In this document: positions 8,676 through 17,797 of the stretch, in pieces
Numbering within the stretch: the stretch's first letter is position 1
How the letters are laid out: every line of letters begins with the position of its first letter
Assembly: GCF_037974265.1 (NCBI RefSeq)
Contig: NZ_CP150233.1
Span: forward strand, 1,240,001-1,304,000
Direction: 5' to 3'
Source of the DNA: Paenibacillus sp. FSL R5-0623
Lineage (GTDB): Bacteria; Bacillota; Bacilli; Paenibacillales; Paenibacillaceae
DNA: 64,000 nt
Notes under the pieces: generated by a model
What the model was told of the DNA's origin: nothing
Seen by the model: the letters and a program-made list of their open reading frames with translations, nothing else
Databases searched by the model: none
Made by a program: the position numbers and the translations under genes

Positions 8676-9572
8676 GTGCTGGATCTGAAAGCGCTTCACG
8701 AAAATACCCGAATTGACCATAAATCATATCCATTTCAGCTGTTCCAAAATCGGTGTTCAGATATGAAAGCTGAAGAATGTATTCTGTATTTGCATTGGCA
8801 TGAACATTTCGAACTGATTATTATGCGCAAGGGCAGTGCGCTTTTTCATATTGATAGCAAACCTTATATAGTTCGAGCAGGTGAGGTCATCATCATTCCT
8901 GGAGGTACATTGCATGTTGGATATGCTCTGGATGACGGGGATGTGCATTATGATTCCGTTGTAGTCAACCGTGCCCTGTTCCATGATTTCACTCATGATC
9001 CTGTGCATGAGCAATATGTCGCGCCCTACTTGGAAGGAAGAGTGAGATTTCCGGTCAAACCGGCAGAGGAAAACACAGTCTGTGTAGGCTATTATTCTTT
9101 GTTGAATGAAGCCGTAGAAGAAATGGCGTTACAGCCCCCGGCTTATCAGCTTGTGGTGAAATCCAAGTTACATGCTTTGTTCACCCTGCTTGCACGAACC
9201 TTTATGCCGCAGCAGCTACCGGATAAAACGGTTGGATCGTATTTTCCAAACCGCGAACGTTTCAAACAGTTGATTGCGCAGATCGAAGCGGACCCCATAG
9301 GGAAGATGTCTGTTACCGAAGCGGCAAGCCATGTGGGACTGAATGCGTATCATTTCTGCAAAATGTTCAAAAAGCTGACCGGACGTACCTTCGTGGAATA
9401 CGTGAACGGGTGCAGGATGAGTGAGGCGGAGAAACTACTGCAAGGCAGCGGTCTGACCATTACGGAGATCGCCGCCAGAGTCGGCTGTGATAACGCCAAT
9501 TATTTTACGAAACTGTATAAGCAATACAAGGGGATGACTCCCTCCGAGGCGCGGTTGAAGAAGGAAGGTTGA
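8676..9572 (+). CDS. AraC family transcriptional regulator
   Basis: A 298-residue regulator. The N-terminus (about 25-150) is a cupin-like sugar-sensing domain with LHWHEHFELIIMRKGSALFHID and a PGGTLHVGY turn. The C-terminal ~100 residues hold the two AraC HTH motifs (MSVTEAASHVGLNAYHFCKMFKKLTGRTFVEYVNGCRM and LTITEIAARVGCDNANYFTKLYKQYKGMTPSEAR). Translation starts at GTG 8676, directly after GAGGGGGGAG. It is divergent from the isomerase/dehydrogenase operon and probably activates it in response to the pathway sugar. Confidence 0.92.
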   Translation: MLDLKALHENTRIDHKSYPFQLFQNRCSDMKAEECILYLHWHEHFELIIMRKGSALFHIDSKPYIVRAGEVIIIPGGTLHVGYALDDGDVHYDSVVVNRALFHDFTHDPVHEQYVAPYLEGRVRFPVKPAEENTVCVGYYSLLNEAVEEMALQPPAYQLVVKSKLHALFTLLARTFMPQQLPDKTVGSYFPNRERFKQLIAQIEADPIGKMSVTEAASHVGLNAYHFCKMFKKLTGRTFVEYVNGCRMSEAEKLLQGSGLTITEIAARVGCDNANYFTKLYKQYKGMTPSEARLKKEG

Positions 9573-9598
9573 GTCACAAAAATGCTCCGTTCATCGTC
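9572..9598 (+). promoter_or_regulatory. Candidate ECF41-type promoter
   Basis: AGTCACA (9572-9578), then exactly 16 bases, then CGTC (9595-9598). ECF41 sigma factors are known to use TGTCACA / CGTC promoters in front of their own operon. The site lies 33 bases before the oxidoreductase start, and the second gene of that operon is an ECF41 factor. Confidence 0.6.
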
Positions 9599-9630
9599 AT
9601 GTATGCATCAAGCGGAAGGGATTGATATAC

Positions 9631-10947
9631 ATGATACAGAATCACAATAAGCCGATATGGGATGTTGTCATCGTGGGAGCAGGCATTGCCGGATTAACCG
9701 CCTCGATATATCTGGCACGGGCGGGCCAGACTGTACTGTTGCTCGACAAAGGAAAACATCCCGGAGGCCGGGCTATTTCGACTGAGATCGCAGCCGCACG
9801 CGTAAACTTGGGAGCTCATGCTCTCAGTAAGAGTGCGCTTCCCATTCTGCAAGAGGTAGGCGTCACCCCTACCGGAGCAGTACCGAAACCGCCAGGCACA
9901 TTGGTGTTCGAAGGAACGAACGGTGGTTATAGGGCAATTCCTCTAGCTCAGCTCTTGCTCGGATCGTTCTTGAAGTGGCAGGAGAAGTCCCAACTCCTTC
10001 GGTTCTACACTTCCCTAAGCAAGACAGACACATCTGCTCTGTGTAAAGTTAGTCTGCAGGCTCACTTGGAAGCCCAGATCTCCAGTCCACGTGTGCGCAG
10101 TGTCGTGCTTGGTCTCGTTCGTTTGAGCACATACTGCGATGCTCCCGACCAGCTAAGTGCTGGCGCTGTCATCAAGCAGCTCAAGCAGAGCCAAGTGCTG
10201 TATATAGATGAAGGCTGGCAATCCCTCGTCAGCCGGCTGACAGAACAAGCTCAGCAGGCTAACGTGTTAATCCGCACGAGCTCTGTTGTAATTGGCATTA
10301 CCGGGAGCTATCCGCAGATGATGGTCACTTTAAAAGATGGATCACAGTTGACGACTCGTCACGTGATATCCACTGCCGGTCCAATGGATACGCTAGCTCT
10401 CCTCAATCCCGCTCTTACACCCATGGAAGTGGAAGCTTATAAGCTAACTCCTGTTCGTACCGCGTGCCTGGATCTCGTCGTATCGGGGATGCCTCAACCA
10501 AAAACGAAATTTGTTTTAGGCGCCGATTACCCGTTGTACTACTCCAACCATTCCGCCGCGGCTTCCTTATCAGAGAATCCGGCAAACGAGGTTGTGCATG
10601 TCATGAAGTATTTGTCAGCTTCAATCCATTCGGACCCCACGCAGGATGAATACGAGCTTAAAGGCTTTCTTGATTTCATTCAGCCGGGGTGGCGCAAGCA
10701 CGTCGTTCAGCAGCGTTTCCTTCCTCGAATGCTTGTCTCGCATGGCATCGTCACCGCAGCGAACGGCGGCCTCCCTGGCAGGCCTGGACCTGCGGTCAAA
10801 GGAAGACCCGGACTCTATGTTGCTGGCGATTGGGTAGGAGCTGAGGGGATGTTGATTAACGCATCTTTAGCGAGCGCGAAAGAGGCTGCTCAAATGATAA
10901 TAGCGGGTAGAGAAAAAGATAAGGAAGGGATGTATCATGGAGCTTGA
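9631..10947 (+). CDS. FAD-dependent oxidoreductase (phytoene desaturase / protoporphyrinogen oxidase-like)
   Basis: A 438-residue flavoprotein. The N-terminal dinucleotide fold is VVIVGAGIAGLTASIYLARAGQTVLLLDKG, and the C-terminal FAD contact is GLYVAGDWVGAEGMLINASLASAKEAAQ, the pattern of the amine oxidase / phytoene desaturase superfamily. An in-frame TTG at 9622 is possible, but GGAAGGG (9614-9620) is too close to it and lies 10 bases before ATG 9631. Its last 11 bases overlap the start of the ECF41 sigma gene. ECF41 factors are typically coupled to an oxidoreductase or a carboxymuconolactone decarboxylase-like protein, so this is the expected partner. The substrate is unknown. Confidence 0.87.
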   Translation: MIQNHNKPIWDVVIVGAGIAGLTASIYLARAGQTVLLLDKGKHPGGRAISTEIAAARVNLGAHALSKSALPILQEVGVTPTGAVPKPPGTLVFEGTNGGYRAIPLAQLLLGSFLKWQEKSQLLRFYTSLSKTDTSALCKVSLQAHLEAQISSPRVRSVVLGLVRLSTYCDAPDQLSAGAVIKQLKQSQVLYIDEGWQSLVSRLTEQAQQANVLIRTSSVVIGITGSYPQMMVTLKDGSQLTTRHVISTAGPMDTLALLNPALTPMEVEAYKLTPVRTACLDLVVSGMPQPKTKFVLGADYPLYYSNHSAAASLSENPANEVVHVMKYLSASIHSDPTQDEYELKGFLDFIQPGWRKHVVQQRFLPRMLVSHGIVTAANGGLPGRPGPAVKGRPGLYVAGDWVGAEGMLINASLASAKEAAQMIIAGREKDKEGMYHGA

Positions 10948-11848
10948 CTTGGTATACAGAACGTACAGACCTCTTCTTCTTTCCATCGCATATCGTATGT
11001 TAGGATCTGTCACTCATGCTGAGGATTTGGTGCAGGATGCATTTGTAACGGTACAACAGCAGGATATCCATAAGGAGGGTGGCCCTGTTCGTAACCTAAA
11101 AGCGTACTTATGCAAAATGGTTACGAACCGTTGTCTGGATTACTTGAAATCAACACGTAAAAAAAGAGAGGTATATATCGGGCCATGGCTGCCCGAACCT
11201 CTGGTGCAAGACTATATGTTCGCTCCAGAATCGGCTTCAGCAGCGGGACAGGACCCACTCCAAACGATTGAGCTGGAAGATACGATCTCGTACGCCTTTC
11301 TTGTCATGCTGGATCGGCTAACTCCTATTGAGCGCGCGGTATTCGTTCTACGAGAAGCCTTCGAATTTGATTATTGCGATATTGCAAACTTCGTGAACAA
11401 GACGGAGCTGGGATGCCGCAAGATTTACAGTCGTCTCAAACGTAAAATCCAAGACGAGCCGGAAGTCGAGTTGACCCCCAGCGCGCAGTCCGAGCAGCTT
11501 ACACTTCGTTTCCTTCAGGCCACCTCTACTGGTGATATGGAAGGGCTCTTCAGAATGCTTTCGGACGATATCGTGCTGTATAGTGATGGTGGCGGTAAAG
11601 TCTTGGCAGCAATTAAACCCGTTACATCAAGCCAGCGAGTTCTTGCGTTCATTCAAGGGCTTGTATCCAAAAGTGACAGCACGGGGGCTGTGCGGCTCGT
11701 CAAGATCAACGGACAACTTGGATTTGTATTAAGCAGCCCTTCCGAGGCATTCCCGACTGTTGTCAGCCTTGCGTTCAGAAACGGCCGTGTTCAACGGATT
11801 TATCTCATGCGTAATCCAGATAAGCTACGGCATTTGAATTTAGGGTAA
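10937..11848 (+). CDS. ECF41-type sigma factor with C-terminal SnoaL-like domain (SigJ-like)
   Basis: A 303-residue sigma factor, longer than usual for ECF proteins. Region 2 lies at about 5-75 (LVYRTYRPLLLSIAYRMLGSVTHAEDLVQDAFV), region 4 at about 115-165 (DRLTPIERAVFVLREAFEFDYCDIANFVNKTELGCRKIYSRLKRK). A NTF2/SnoaL-like domain of about 120 residues follows and contains DGGGK at 217-221. That is the signature of the ECF41 C-terminal extension, which both stimulates and restrains the sigma factor in place of an anti-sigma. It is translationally coupled to the flavoprotein gene upstream by an 11-base overlap. Confidence 0.93.
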   Translation: MELDLVYRTYRPLLLSIAYRMLGSVTHAEDLVQDAFVTVQQQDIHKEGGPVRNLKAYLCKMVTNRCLDYLKSTRKKREVYIGPWLPEPLVQDYMFAPESASAAGQDPLQTIELEDTISYAFLVMLDRLTPIERAVFVLREAFEFDYCDIANFVNKTELGCRKIYSRLKRKIQDEPEVELTPSAQSEQLTLRFLQATSTGDMEGLFRMLSDDIVLYSDGGGKVLAAIKPVTSSQRVLAFIQGLVSKSDSTGAVRLVKINGQLGFVLSSPSEAFPTVVSLAFRNGRVQRIYLMRNPDKLRHLNLG

Positions 11849-11882
11849 GATTAATTTGGGAGAGATGGTATTAGACAAACAA

Positions 11883-11921
11883 AACCCGGATGATCGCCAA
11901 TTTCTGGCGATCATCCGGGTT
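11883..11921. terminator. Strong bidirectional terminator
   Basis: A 17-bp perfect stem (11883-11899 with 11905-11921) around a 5-base loop, followed by TATTTTATT on the plus strand and preceded by an A-rich run. It separates the convergent sigma factor and kinase-fold genes. Confidence 0.9.
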
Positions 11922-11949
11922 ATTTTATTCAAGTGAGTTTGCAACATGC

Positions 11950-12633
11950 TCATTTCATAAACCTGGAGAACAGACGATTGGCTTTCTTGGCGAGGTCGTC
12001 CATTTTGACGTTGGCATGATCGAACTGATTGTATCCCCATTTGATCGTTTGCAGCATGCGTGGAGATATGGGCGTTCCTTTGATCCGCGGATAGATGTTG
12101 TGATAAGCCCAGACAAGATGCTCCCAGCGATTGTCATTGCCGTCCTGAATATACTCGGATACGTCAATCACTTTCCCGCGCCCGTCCTGAAGAATTACAT
12201 TTTTCAGATGAATGTCACGAGGGTTCAACCCTCGGCTGCGAACGGCTTCTCGCGCTGCGTCCACATCGAGCATCACCTGCTCGGGGACGGGGATTCCCTT
12301 TTCCAAACATTCCAGCAGCGTATCCCCGGGTTCAAAACTGATCACGAGCACATTCCGGCCGCTGCCGTAATAGGTAGGGAAGTATGGCAGGCCTTTGAGC
12401 TGCTCGTATACCTGCTTTTCATTTTCGAGTTTGTCCAAGGCATGATCCGAGTACATCTTGAAGGCGTACTGCGGCAAGCCGTCATACGTAAATACAGCCG
12501 CATCCGTACCTGTGCCAATACAATTCAATCCTTCTACATCGCCGATGATGTTTACGAGCTCATTCCGGTCGCTTCCGATGACTTGGATCTGTTGTAATGC
12601 TTCTTCCGCCTGGAACCAATCCGGTCGATTCAT
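11950..12633 (-). CDS. Protein-kinase-fold protein (YrzF-like)
   Basis: A 227-residue small kinase-like protein. Visible elements are GTGTDAAVFTY (glycine-rich loop, about 40-50), the Lys of YAFKMYS (ATP-anchoring position), the catalytic loop NPRDIHLKNVIL (D and N in the expected spacing) and VIDVSEY in the place of the metal-binding DFG. It is shorter than a full Ser/Thr kinase and resembles the reduced kinases of Bacillus such as YrzF. AAAGGAGG lies before the ATG. It stands alone, convergent to the ECF41 gene. Substrate and activity are unknown. Confidence 0.78.
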   Translation of the reverse strand: MNRPDWFQAEEALQQIQVIGSDRNELVNIIGDVEGLNCIGTGTDAAVFTYDGLPQYAFKMYSDHALDKLENEKQVYEQLKGLPYFPTYYGSGRNVLVISFEPGDTLLECLEKGIPVPEQVMLDVDAAREAVRSRGLNPRDIHLKNVILQDGRGKVIDVSEYIQDGNDNRWEHLVWAYHNIYPRIKGTPISPRMLQTIKWGYNQFDHANVKMDDLAKKANRLFSRFMK

Positions 12634-13049
12634 GGGTAGTGCCTCCTTTTAGGATATGCCTGTACAATTTTTTTATAAAATAATTACGTTCTACAACCCA
12701 AAAAAAGACTAATTAGTGTGTCTGGAGATCGTTAGTTTCCATAAAACCTCATGATCCACGTGATAAGGTGTGTGAGATTCGTTAGCGCCGGGCCCCCACT
12801 GGCCCTGGGTTAGACCCATACTAACATCCCGGTCTTGGATTCGCTGCCCTCTATGGAGTATATTAAGCGTTCTGCTCCGCAATTTCATCTTTTGGTGATG
12901 TTACTATATAAACGATACGGATCGAATCGGAAACGGTTGCGTCAGAAGAAAATAACGGAAGCGCGCTTGCGGCAAGGTTGCCCGGGCTTTATACTGTGAG
13001 CATTAAGGGATCTCATGCAGATCCGGCATACAGAAAGGCAGAAGTTCAT
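12634..13049. other. Non-coding gap without recognised features
   Basis: About 416 bases between divergent genes. It is AT-rich near 12660-12720 and unusually GC-rich around 12785-12835. I found no convincing gene, RNA or terminator in it; the divergent promoters must lie here but were not pinpointed. Confidence 0.5.
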
Positions 13050-13967
13050 ATGGCACAATACCCGCAGTGGTCTTATTCGCAGTCGCGGGCGAGTATGTTC
13101 GATGAGTGCCTGCGCAAGTATTATTATCATTATTACGGTGCCCATAACGGCTGGAAGGCAGACGCCGCTGATGAGATGCAGGTTCGTCTGTACCGTCTGA
13201 AACAGCTTAGCAATCTGTACCTTGTCTTCGGGGACCTCGCGCATCGGATGTGTGAGTCGGCGGTACGCAGCAGGGAAGAGGGCAAGGATAAACCGCGTGA
13301 ACACTTTCTGGAACAGACCATACGCAAGCTGCTGAATCAGGCGTATGTGGAATCCATGGATGTGGATCAGTGGCGGCTAAACCCCAAGAATCGCACGATG
13401 CTGTCCGAGATCTATTATGGGGATGACACGTTGAATGACCGGATTGCCACGATTAAGGAACGTGCTTCGGCCTGTGTCAGCAACCTGTACCAGACGCTTA
13501 CGTGGGAGGACTTGTCCCGGGCAAGTACGGACATTCTGGAGATCGAGAAATGGGATACCATGATGCTGCACGATACACGCGTGTATGTGAAGATGGACTT
13601 ATTGTATCGGCGCAGTAACGGCAATATTGTCATTGTGGACTGGAAGACGGGCAAGGAAGATGACTTCTCGGATCAGCTAATGCTGTACGCATCCTATGTG
13701 AGAGAGCACTACCGAATTCCTTTGGAGCAGATTGAACTGCGAGTAGAGTACCTGTTAACCGGGAAGCACCGAGAGTTTACCGCAACGGAAGAAGATATAA
13801 GGAAGGTAGAGGAGAACGTAGGCCGTTATATCGAGGAGATGCGATCCTGCGTTGAGGATGAGTATTACAACCGTCCCAAGGACGTCACCTACTTCACAGC
13901 GTTGCCTTCGCACCGGTCCTGCCGGGATTGCAACTTCCGCGAAGTGTGCAGTGAACGAGCAGTCTAA
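13050..13967 (+). CDS. PD-(D/E)XK nuclease family protein with Cas4/AddB-like Fe-S cysteines
   Basis: A 305-residue RecB-type nuclease domain protein. The core is IEKWDTMMLHDTRVYVKMDLLYRR (metal-binding Asp), then VIVDWKTGKEDDF (the D..(D/E)xK motif as DWKTG) and QLMLYASYVREHY (QxxxY motif). One Cys is near the N-terminus (C20 in MFDECLRKYYY) and three lie at the C-terminus (SCRDCNFREVC, spacing Cx2Cx5C), the layout of the 4Fe-4S nucleases Cas4 and AddB. No helicase, Cas or recombination partner is next to it. The frame is open back to a TTG at 12978; ATG 13050 is preferred because homology starts there, although the AAAGG upstream is a weak RBS. Confidence 0.8.
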   Translation: MAQYPQWSYSQSRASMFDECLRKYYYHYYGAHNGWKADAADEMQVRLYRLKQLSNLYLVFGDLAHRMCESAVRSREEGKDKPREHFLEQTIRKLLNQAYVESMDVDQWRLNPKNRTMLSEIYYGDDTLNDRIATIKERASACVSNLYQTLTWEDLSRASTDILEIEKWDTMMLHDTRVYVKMDLLYRRSNGNIVIVDWKTGKEDDFSDQLMLYASYVREHYRIPLEQIELRVEYLLTGKHREFTATEEDIRKVEENVGRYIEEMRSCVEDEYYNRPKDVTYFTALPSHRSCRDCNFREVCSERAV

Positions 13968-14037
13968 AGCGCCAAAACCGGAACAACCTAAAGGCCTTAT
14001 ACCAACCAACGAGCTATTTCATATGTGAAAAAAATCA

Positions 14038-14080
14038 AGAAGCGCAAGCCGGGCACATCATCTGTCCGACTTGCGCTTCT
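14038..14080 (-). terminator. Terminator of alanine dehydrogenase gene
   Basis: Stem AGAAGCGCAAG pairs with CTTGCGCTTCT (14038-14048 with 14070-14080). On the minus strand it is followed by TTGA and T7. Confidence 0.85.
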
Positions 14081-14134
14081 ATTGCGTTCCACAGGCCTGG
14101 CGACAGGGCGCCGGGTGGAACGATCATATCAAGA

Positions 14135-15268
14135 TTACTGGACAGCGGCGGTATTCTCCAGCGCCTGACCCGCAGGAACATAGGCATGCCCGAGATCCCG
14201 GGCAACCGCCTCATACGTGATATGTCCATTCAGCACGTTAACCGCGCTGCGAATGGACGAACTACCGCGAATCGCGGCGGTTGCACCGTGGTTGGCCAGC
14301 TGCAGCGCATAAGGCATGGTGGCGTTGGTCAGCGCCACCGTGGACGTACGCGGCACGGCGCCTGGCATGTTCGCCACCGCGTAGTGCACGACACCATGTT
14401 TCACATAGGTCGGTTCATCGTGGGTTGTGATATGATCAATGGTCTCAACGATCCCACCCTGATCAATCGCCACATCCACAATGACCGAACCCGGTGCCAT
14501 CGTCTTCACCACTTGCTCGCTGACAAGCGTTGGCGCCTTGGCGCCCGGAATCAGCACCGCACAGATCAACAGATCTGCCGCCGCAACAGCTGTTGCGATG
14601 TTAGACGGGCTGGATACTAGCGTGTGGATCTGATTGCCAAAGATATCATCCAACTGCCGCAGACGATTCAGATTCAGGTCAAGGATGGTCACATCGGCGC
14701 CAAGACCAATAGCAATTTTGGCTGCATTTGTTCCCACCGTTCCGCCACCAATAATGACCACTTTCCCCCGACTGACGCCGGGTACACCGGACAACAGAAT
14801 GCCCTTGCCACCTTCCGTTTTCTCCAGTAGTTGTGCTCCGATCTGGGAGGCCATGCGGCCTGCAACTTCACTCATAGGGGTGAGCAGGGGGAGGGTATTG
14901 TTAACCTCCAACGTCTCATACGCAATAGCCGTTACCCGACTTTTAATAAGGGCTTTGGCAAGCTCCGGTTCCGCTGCGAGGTGCAGGTATGTGAACAGAA
15001 TCAGTCCCGGACGAAAATATCCATATTCACTGGCAAGTGGTTCTTTCACCTTGATGATCATATCGGCTTCGGTCCACACTGACTTGGCATCAATCCGAAT
15101 CTCGGCGCCCGCAGCTTGATATTCATGATCAGTGAATCCACTCCCGATCCCCGCGCCTTGTTCAATCAGTACCTGGTGACCGGCTCTGATGAAATCAGCA
15201 GCCCCAGCCGGAGTCATTGCTACACGATTCTCATTGTTCTTGATTTCTTTGGGAATTCCGATTCTCAT
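14135..15268 (-). CDS. ald: Alanine dehydrogenase
   Basis: A 377-residue NAD-dependent L-alanine dehydrogenase, which converts alanine to pyruvate and ammonia in the cytoplasm. The N-terminus [20 protein letters not shown] is diagnostic. Substrate residues appear in VKEPLASEY (Lys) and [10 protein letters not shown] (His), and the NAD fold is [28 protein letters not shown]. Length matches the family (about 370-380). An ATG two codons upstream (15274) would sit only 3 bases from the RBS, so ATG 15268, 9 bases from GAGG, is chosen. The divergent neighbour is an AdeR-like activator, the same pairing as in B. subtilis. Confidence 0.96.
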   Translation of the reverse strand: MRIGIPKEIKNNENRVAMTPAGAADFIRAGHQVLIEQGAGIGSGFTDHEYQAAGAEIRIDAKSVWTEADMIIKVKEPLASEYGYFRPGLILFTYLHLAAEPELAKALIKSRVTAIAYETLEVNNTLPLLTPMSEVAGRMASQIGAQLLEKTEGGKGILLSGVPGVSRGKVVIIGGGTVGTNAAKIAIGLGADVTILDLNLNRLRQLDDIFGNQIHTLVSSPSNIATAVAAADLLICAVLIPGAKAPTLVSEQVVKTMAPGSVIVDVAIDQGGIVETIDHITTHDEPTYVKHGVVHYAVANMPGAVPRTSTVALTNATMPYALQLANHGATAAIRGSSSIRSAVNVLNGHITYEAVARDLGHAYVPAGQALENTAAVQ

Positions 15269-15401
15269 CACCATGCACCTCGTCCATTTATTGGTTGTTA
15301 GATTATACTACAAGTTTATGACTTGGATATTCGTTTTGCACCTTACTTGATGTCTAATTTTTAGGAATTGAACTCAACATATTGTCGAAAAAGACTGTTC
15401 A

Positions 15402-15425
15402 GGACATTTGTCCATAGATTATAAT
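15402..15425 (+). promoter_or_regulatory. Palindrome and -10 element in front of the AdeR-like gene
   Basis: GGACATTTGTCC (15402-15413) is a short palindrome, followed at 15420-15425 by TATAAT. The TTG start of the regulator is 32 bases further. It may be an autoregulatory or shared operator for the divergent ald promoter; no good -35 was found. Confidence 0.3.
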
Positions 15426-15457
15426 GTAAGAAAAAATAACACAAAGAGGGATCGACA

Positions 15458-17128
15458 TTGCGAAATGACCGTGTGTTTACGATCAAAGATATCCTTGCAC
15501 GTCCGGTATTTGGCCGAGCACGACTAGCGGCAGGGAAGGATGGAGTGAACCGTCAGGTTGGTTGGGTTCATGTATTGGAGATTACCAATGTATCTCCATT
15601 CGTAAGCCCTCATGATCTTATTTTATCCACTGGACTGTGGCTTCAATCGGAAGAAGGGCGCGAAGAGTATCTGCTTCAGCTCATTGGCAGTGAGGCAGCG
15701 GGGCTATGTGTGGAGTTTGGTACCAGCATATACGGAATCCCGGAAGAACTGATTGAACTGGCGAACAGACACCAGTTTCCGCTGATAGTATTTGAACAAC
15801 CGGTCCGTTTTGTCGAGATTACACAGGATATTCACTCTCTGCTCATTAATCATCAACACCAGTTGCTGAAAAGTCTGGAAGCATACTCCCGTCAGCTTCA
15901 GCAAAGAACATTACAGAGTACGGATATGTCTGCTGTGCTGAAACTGCTGCATGAGTATGCTACCAAACCGGTGGTGTACATTTCGTCCATGGAGCCAGGC
16001 AGTTTTGTGCCCGAACTTGTTCCGGAGATGGAACAGGCCATCTATACCTGGTATGAGCATGAGGTAGAACATCTGGATTTGAATGATTCAGATAACGAAT
16101 TATGGTTCCACATCGACGAAGAGAAGGCTCTGCTGTGTCAACCGGTCGTCTGTTTTGGCCAGGTATTTTCGGCTGTAGGCATGATTGTGCATCCCGCAGC
16201 TCCAGTGGAATATCTCAAGCTGTTGCTCGATTATACGGCGAAGGCGGCGGCAGCGCTCACGCTTCGTTCCCAGTTTCTTGAGGAGAAGATGGTTCGCAAT
16301 CAGAATGAACTGATCCAGGATCTGATGAATGGCAACATCCATCAGGAGGAACAGGCTCAGACTAGAATGGGGCTTCGTTTGCTGGTGAAGGGACAGTACT
16401 GGTTTGCAGGAGGGGTCATCGAGATTGAGCATCGATTGAAGGGTACAGGCCGGGAGAGAATGGAAGCCAATCATCAGGATGTTCTTGTCCTGTTGCGTTC
16501 CCTGCTCAAGAAGAACAATCTGCCTAGCCTGATTATGCTGAAGAACAACCAGGTATATCTATGCTGTGCGAAGGAAGCGGTAACGGCTGTTGCACGTCAT
16601 CAACTGCTGCGATTGCTGGAGGGGATTGCCCAGGACGTGAAACGGTTTGCGAGCCGTAACTTGAAACAGGTTATGATTCATGTGGGATTTGGCAAGTTAC
16701 GCAACCGTTTGACCAGCCTGCCGGAGAGCCTTCAAGAGGCCTATCAGGTGATCGAAGTTTCAAGATCGGTAGATCCGATGGAACATATTCACTTTTACGA
16801 ACGTATGGGTATATATCAAATGTTAAAGGCGTTACCCCAATCCTTCCTGCAACCCTTTGTCCAGGATCACCTTGGTATGTTGATTGAACATGACCAAACG
16901 CATCACCTGCGATTGGTGGAGACGTTGGATGCGTACCTGCAGAACTTTGGTTCCAAACGGGATGCAGCTGCCCAGTTATTTATTCATCGGCAAACGTTGT
17001 ACAACAGACTGGAGAAGCTGGAAGAACTGATGGGTCCAGGTTACATGGATCAAGGGAGAAGAATCTGTCTGGAGATGGCGCTGCTCGCGCACGCGATGAT
17101 TGAGAATGGGCAGTGTCAAACCTCGTGA
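15458..17128 (+). CDS. adeR: PucR family transcriptional regulator (AdeR-like activator of ald)
   Basis: A 556-residue regulator. The N-terminal PucR domain covers about 8-125 (TIKDILARPVFGRARLAAG, SPHDLILSTGLWL). A GGDEF-like/CdaR middle region follows, and the C-terminal HTH_30 domain lies at about 490-548 (LVETLDAYLQNFGSKRDAAAQLFIHRQTLYNRLEKLEEL). Start TTG 15458 lies 7 bases after AAAGAGGG; there is no better ATG upstream. In B. subtilis the PucR protein AdeR activates the adjacent ald gene in response to alanine. The same divergent arrangement here supports that role (inference from context). Confidence 0.85.
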   Translation: MRNDRVFTIKDILARPVFGRARLAAGKDGVNRQVGWVHVLEITNVSPFVSPHDLILSTGLWLQSEEGREEYLLQLIGSEAAGLCVEFGTSIYGIPEELIELANRHQFPLIVFEQPVRFVEITQDIHSLLINHQHQLLKSLEAYSRQLQQRTLQSTDMSAVLKLLHEYATKPVVYISSMEPGSFVPELVPEMEQAIYTWYEHEVEHLDLNDSDNELWFHIDEEKALLCQPVVCFGQVFSAVGMIVHPAAPVEYLKLLLDYTAKAAAALTLRSQFLEEKMVRNQNELIQDLMNGNIHQEEQAQTRMGLRLLVKGQYWFAGGVIEIEHRLKGTGRERMEANHQDVLVLLRSLLKKNNLPSLIMLKNNQVYLCCAKEAVTAVARHQLLRLLEGIAQDVKRFASRNLKQVMIHVGFGKLRNRLTSLPESLQEAYQVIEVSRSVDPMEHIHFYERMGIYQMLKALPQSFLQPFVQDHLGMLIEHDQTHHLRLVETLDAYLQNFGSKRDAAAQLFIHRQTLYNRLEKLEELMGPGYMDQGRRICLEMALLAHAMIENGQCQTS

Positions 17129-17797
17129 TGAGGTGAAAGGGATGCAACACAGACTGTGCACCCATCTTACACTACCTTGAGCACAGTCTAGCAGTTTCTA
17201 CTAATCCGCCGGGTATGTTGTAATGAAGCAGGCAGGCGTTGCAGAGTGGAAGTGGAGCGTCGGCCCCGATAAAGCTTCACTTGACCGGAGGATGGTGCCA
17301 GTGATAAGGAAGAAGGTGCAGCCAGCCGATACGGGGGGGATGACCGGTCAGGGAGTCCTTCCGGTTCTGCGACGTTGTCCTCCATTGAAATGCCACTTTG
17401 GTGCAGCCATTCATTAAGTCGTTTGGGATTGATTCCGAGTTGTCCGCTCAGATTACAGATATCGAGGTTTATTCTCACACAAATCCGCCTTTCCTGGAAT
17501 ATCGGGCTGGTAGTAGGGTATGAAAGGGAAGCATGAATTCGAGATCAGTAAATGTTCATGTAACATGTTGATTGCAGTTTGATCGGCGGAATGATCCATT
17601 ATGATAAGAAATAATGCAGAGGCGTTTATGTATACCTTGTTATACGTTTCCATGTCCGCTGTTTTGAATATTTCCATTAAATTGGCTTTTAACAAGATTC
17701 TATCACTTCACATGCAATTGCGCGTCTCAATATAGTCTCAATTTTGTGAGAGAAAAAAGTATATTAAAAGTACCAGTATCTAGTACGGAGGACATAT
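17129..17797. other. Long intergenic region with a hairpin and weak ORFs
   Basis: About 670 bases between two plus-strand genes. AGACTGTGC (17151-17159) and GCACAGTCT (17181-17189) form a 9-bp inverted repeat with no T-run after it, so it may be an operator or weak attenuator. A doubtful small minus-strand gene is listed separately. The last 100 bases (AT-rich) must hold the promoter of the STAND gene. Confidence 0.4.
17188..17478 (-). CDS. Doubtful small protein, unknown function
   Basis: A 96-residue reading frame from a GTG preceded by AAAGGCGGATTT. The first 33 residues (NLDICNLSGQLGINPKRLNEWLHQSG) look like a real helix-turn-helix-like fold, but the remaining two thirds are low-complexity and Ser/Pro/Arg rich. 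It may be a truncated gene read on into non-coding sequence. Not recognised. Confidence 0.3.
   Translation of the reverse strand: MRINLDICNLSGQLGINPKRLNEWLHQSGISMEDNVAEPEGLPDRSSPPYRLAAPSSLSLAPSSGQVKLYRGRRSTSTLQRLPASLQHTRRISRNC

Noticed and set aside
11890..12597. Plus-strand open frame of 235 codons
   Set aside because: It is antisense to the kinase-fold gene, which has clear motifs and an RBS; this frame has neither.
13050..13967. Cas4 of a CRISPR system
   Set aside because: No repeats, other cas genes or adaptation genes are visible in the window; only the nuclease family resemblance remains.
17151..17189. Inverted repeat AGACTGTGC/GCACAGTCT as a terminator
   Set aside because: No T-run follows on either strand and the loop is long.
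17453..17695. Minus-strand reading frame of 80 codons
   Set aside because: No good ribosome site for the TTG or the internal ATG, no recognisable fold, and it overlaps another doubtful frame; not supported as a gene.
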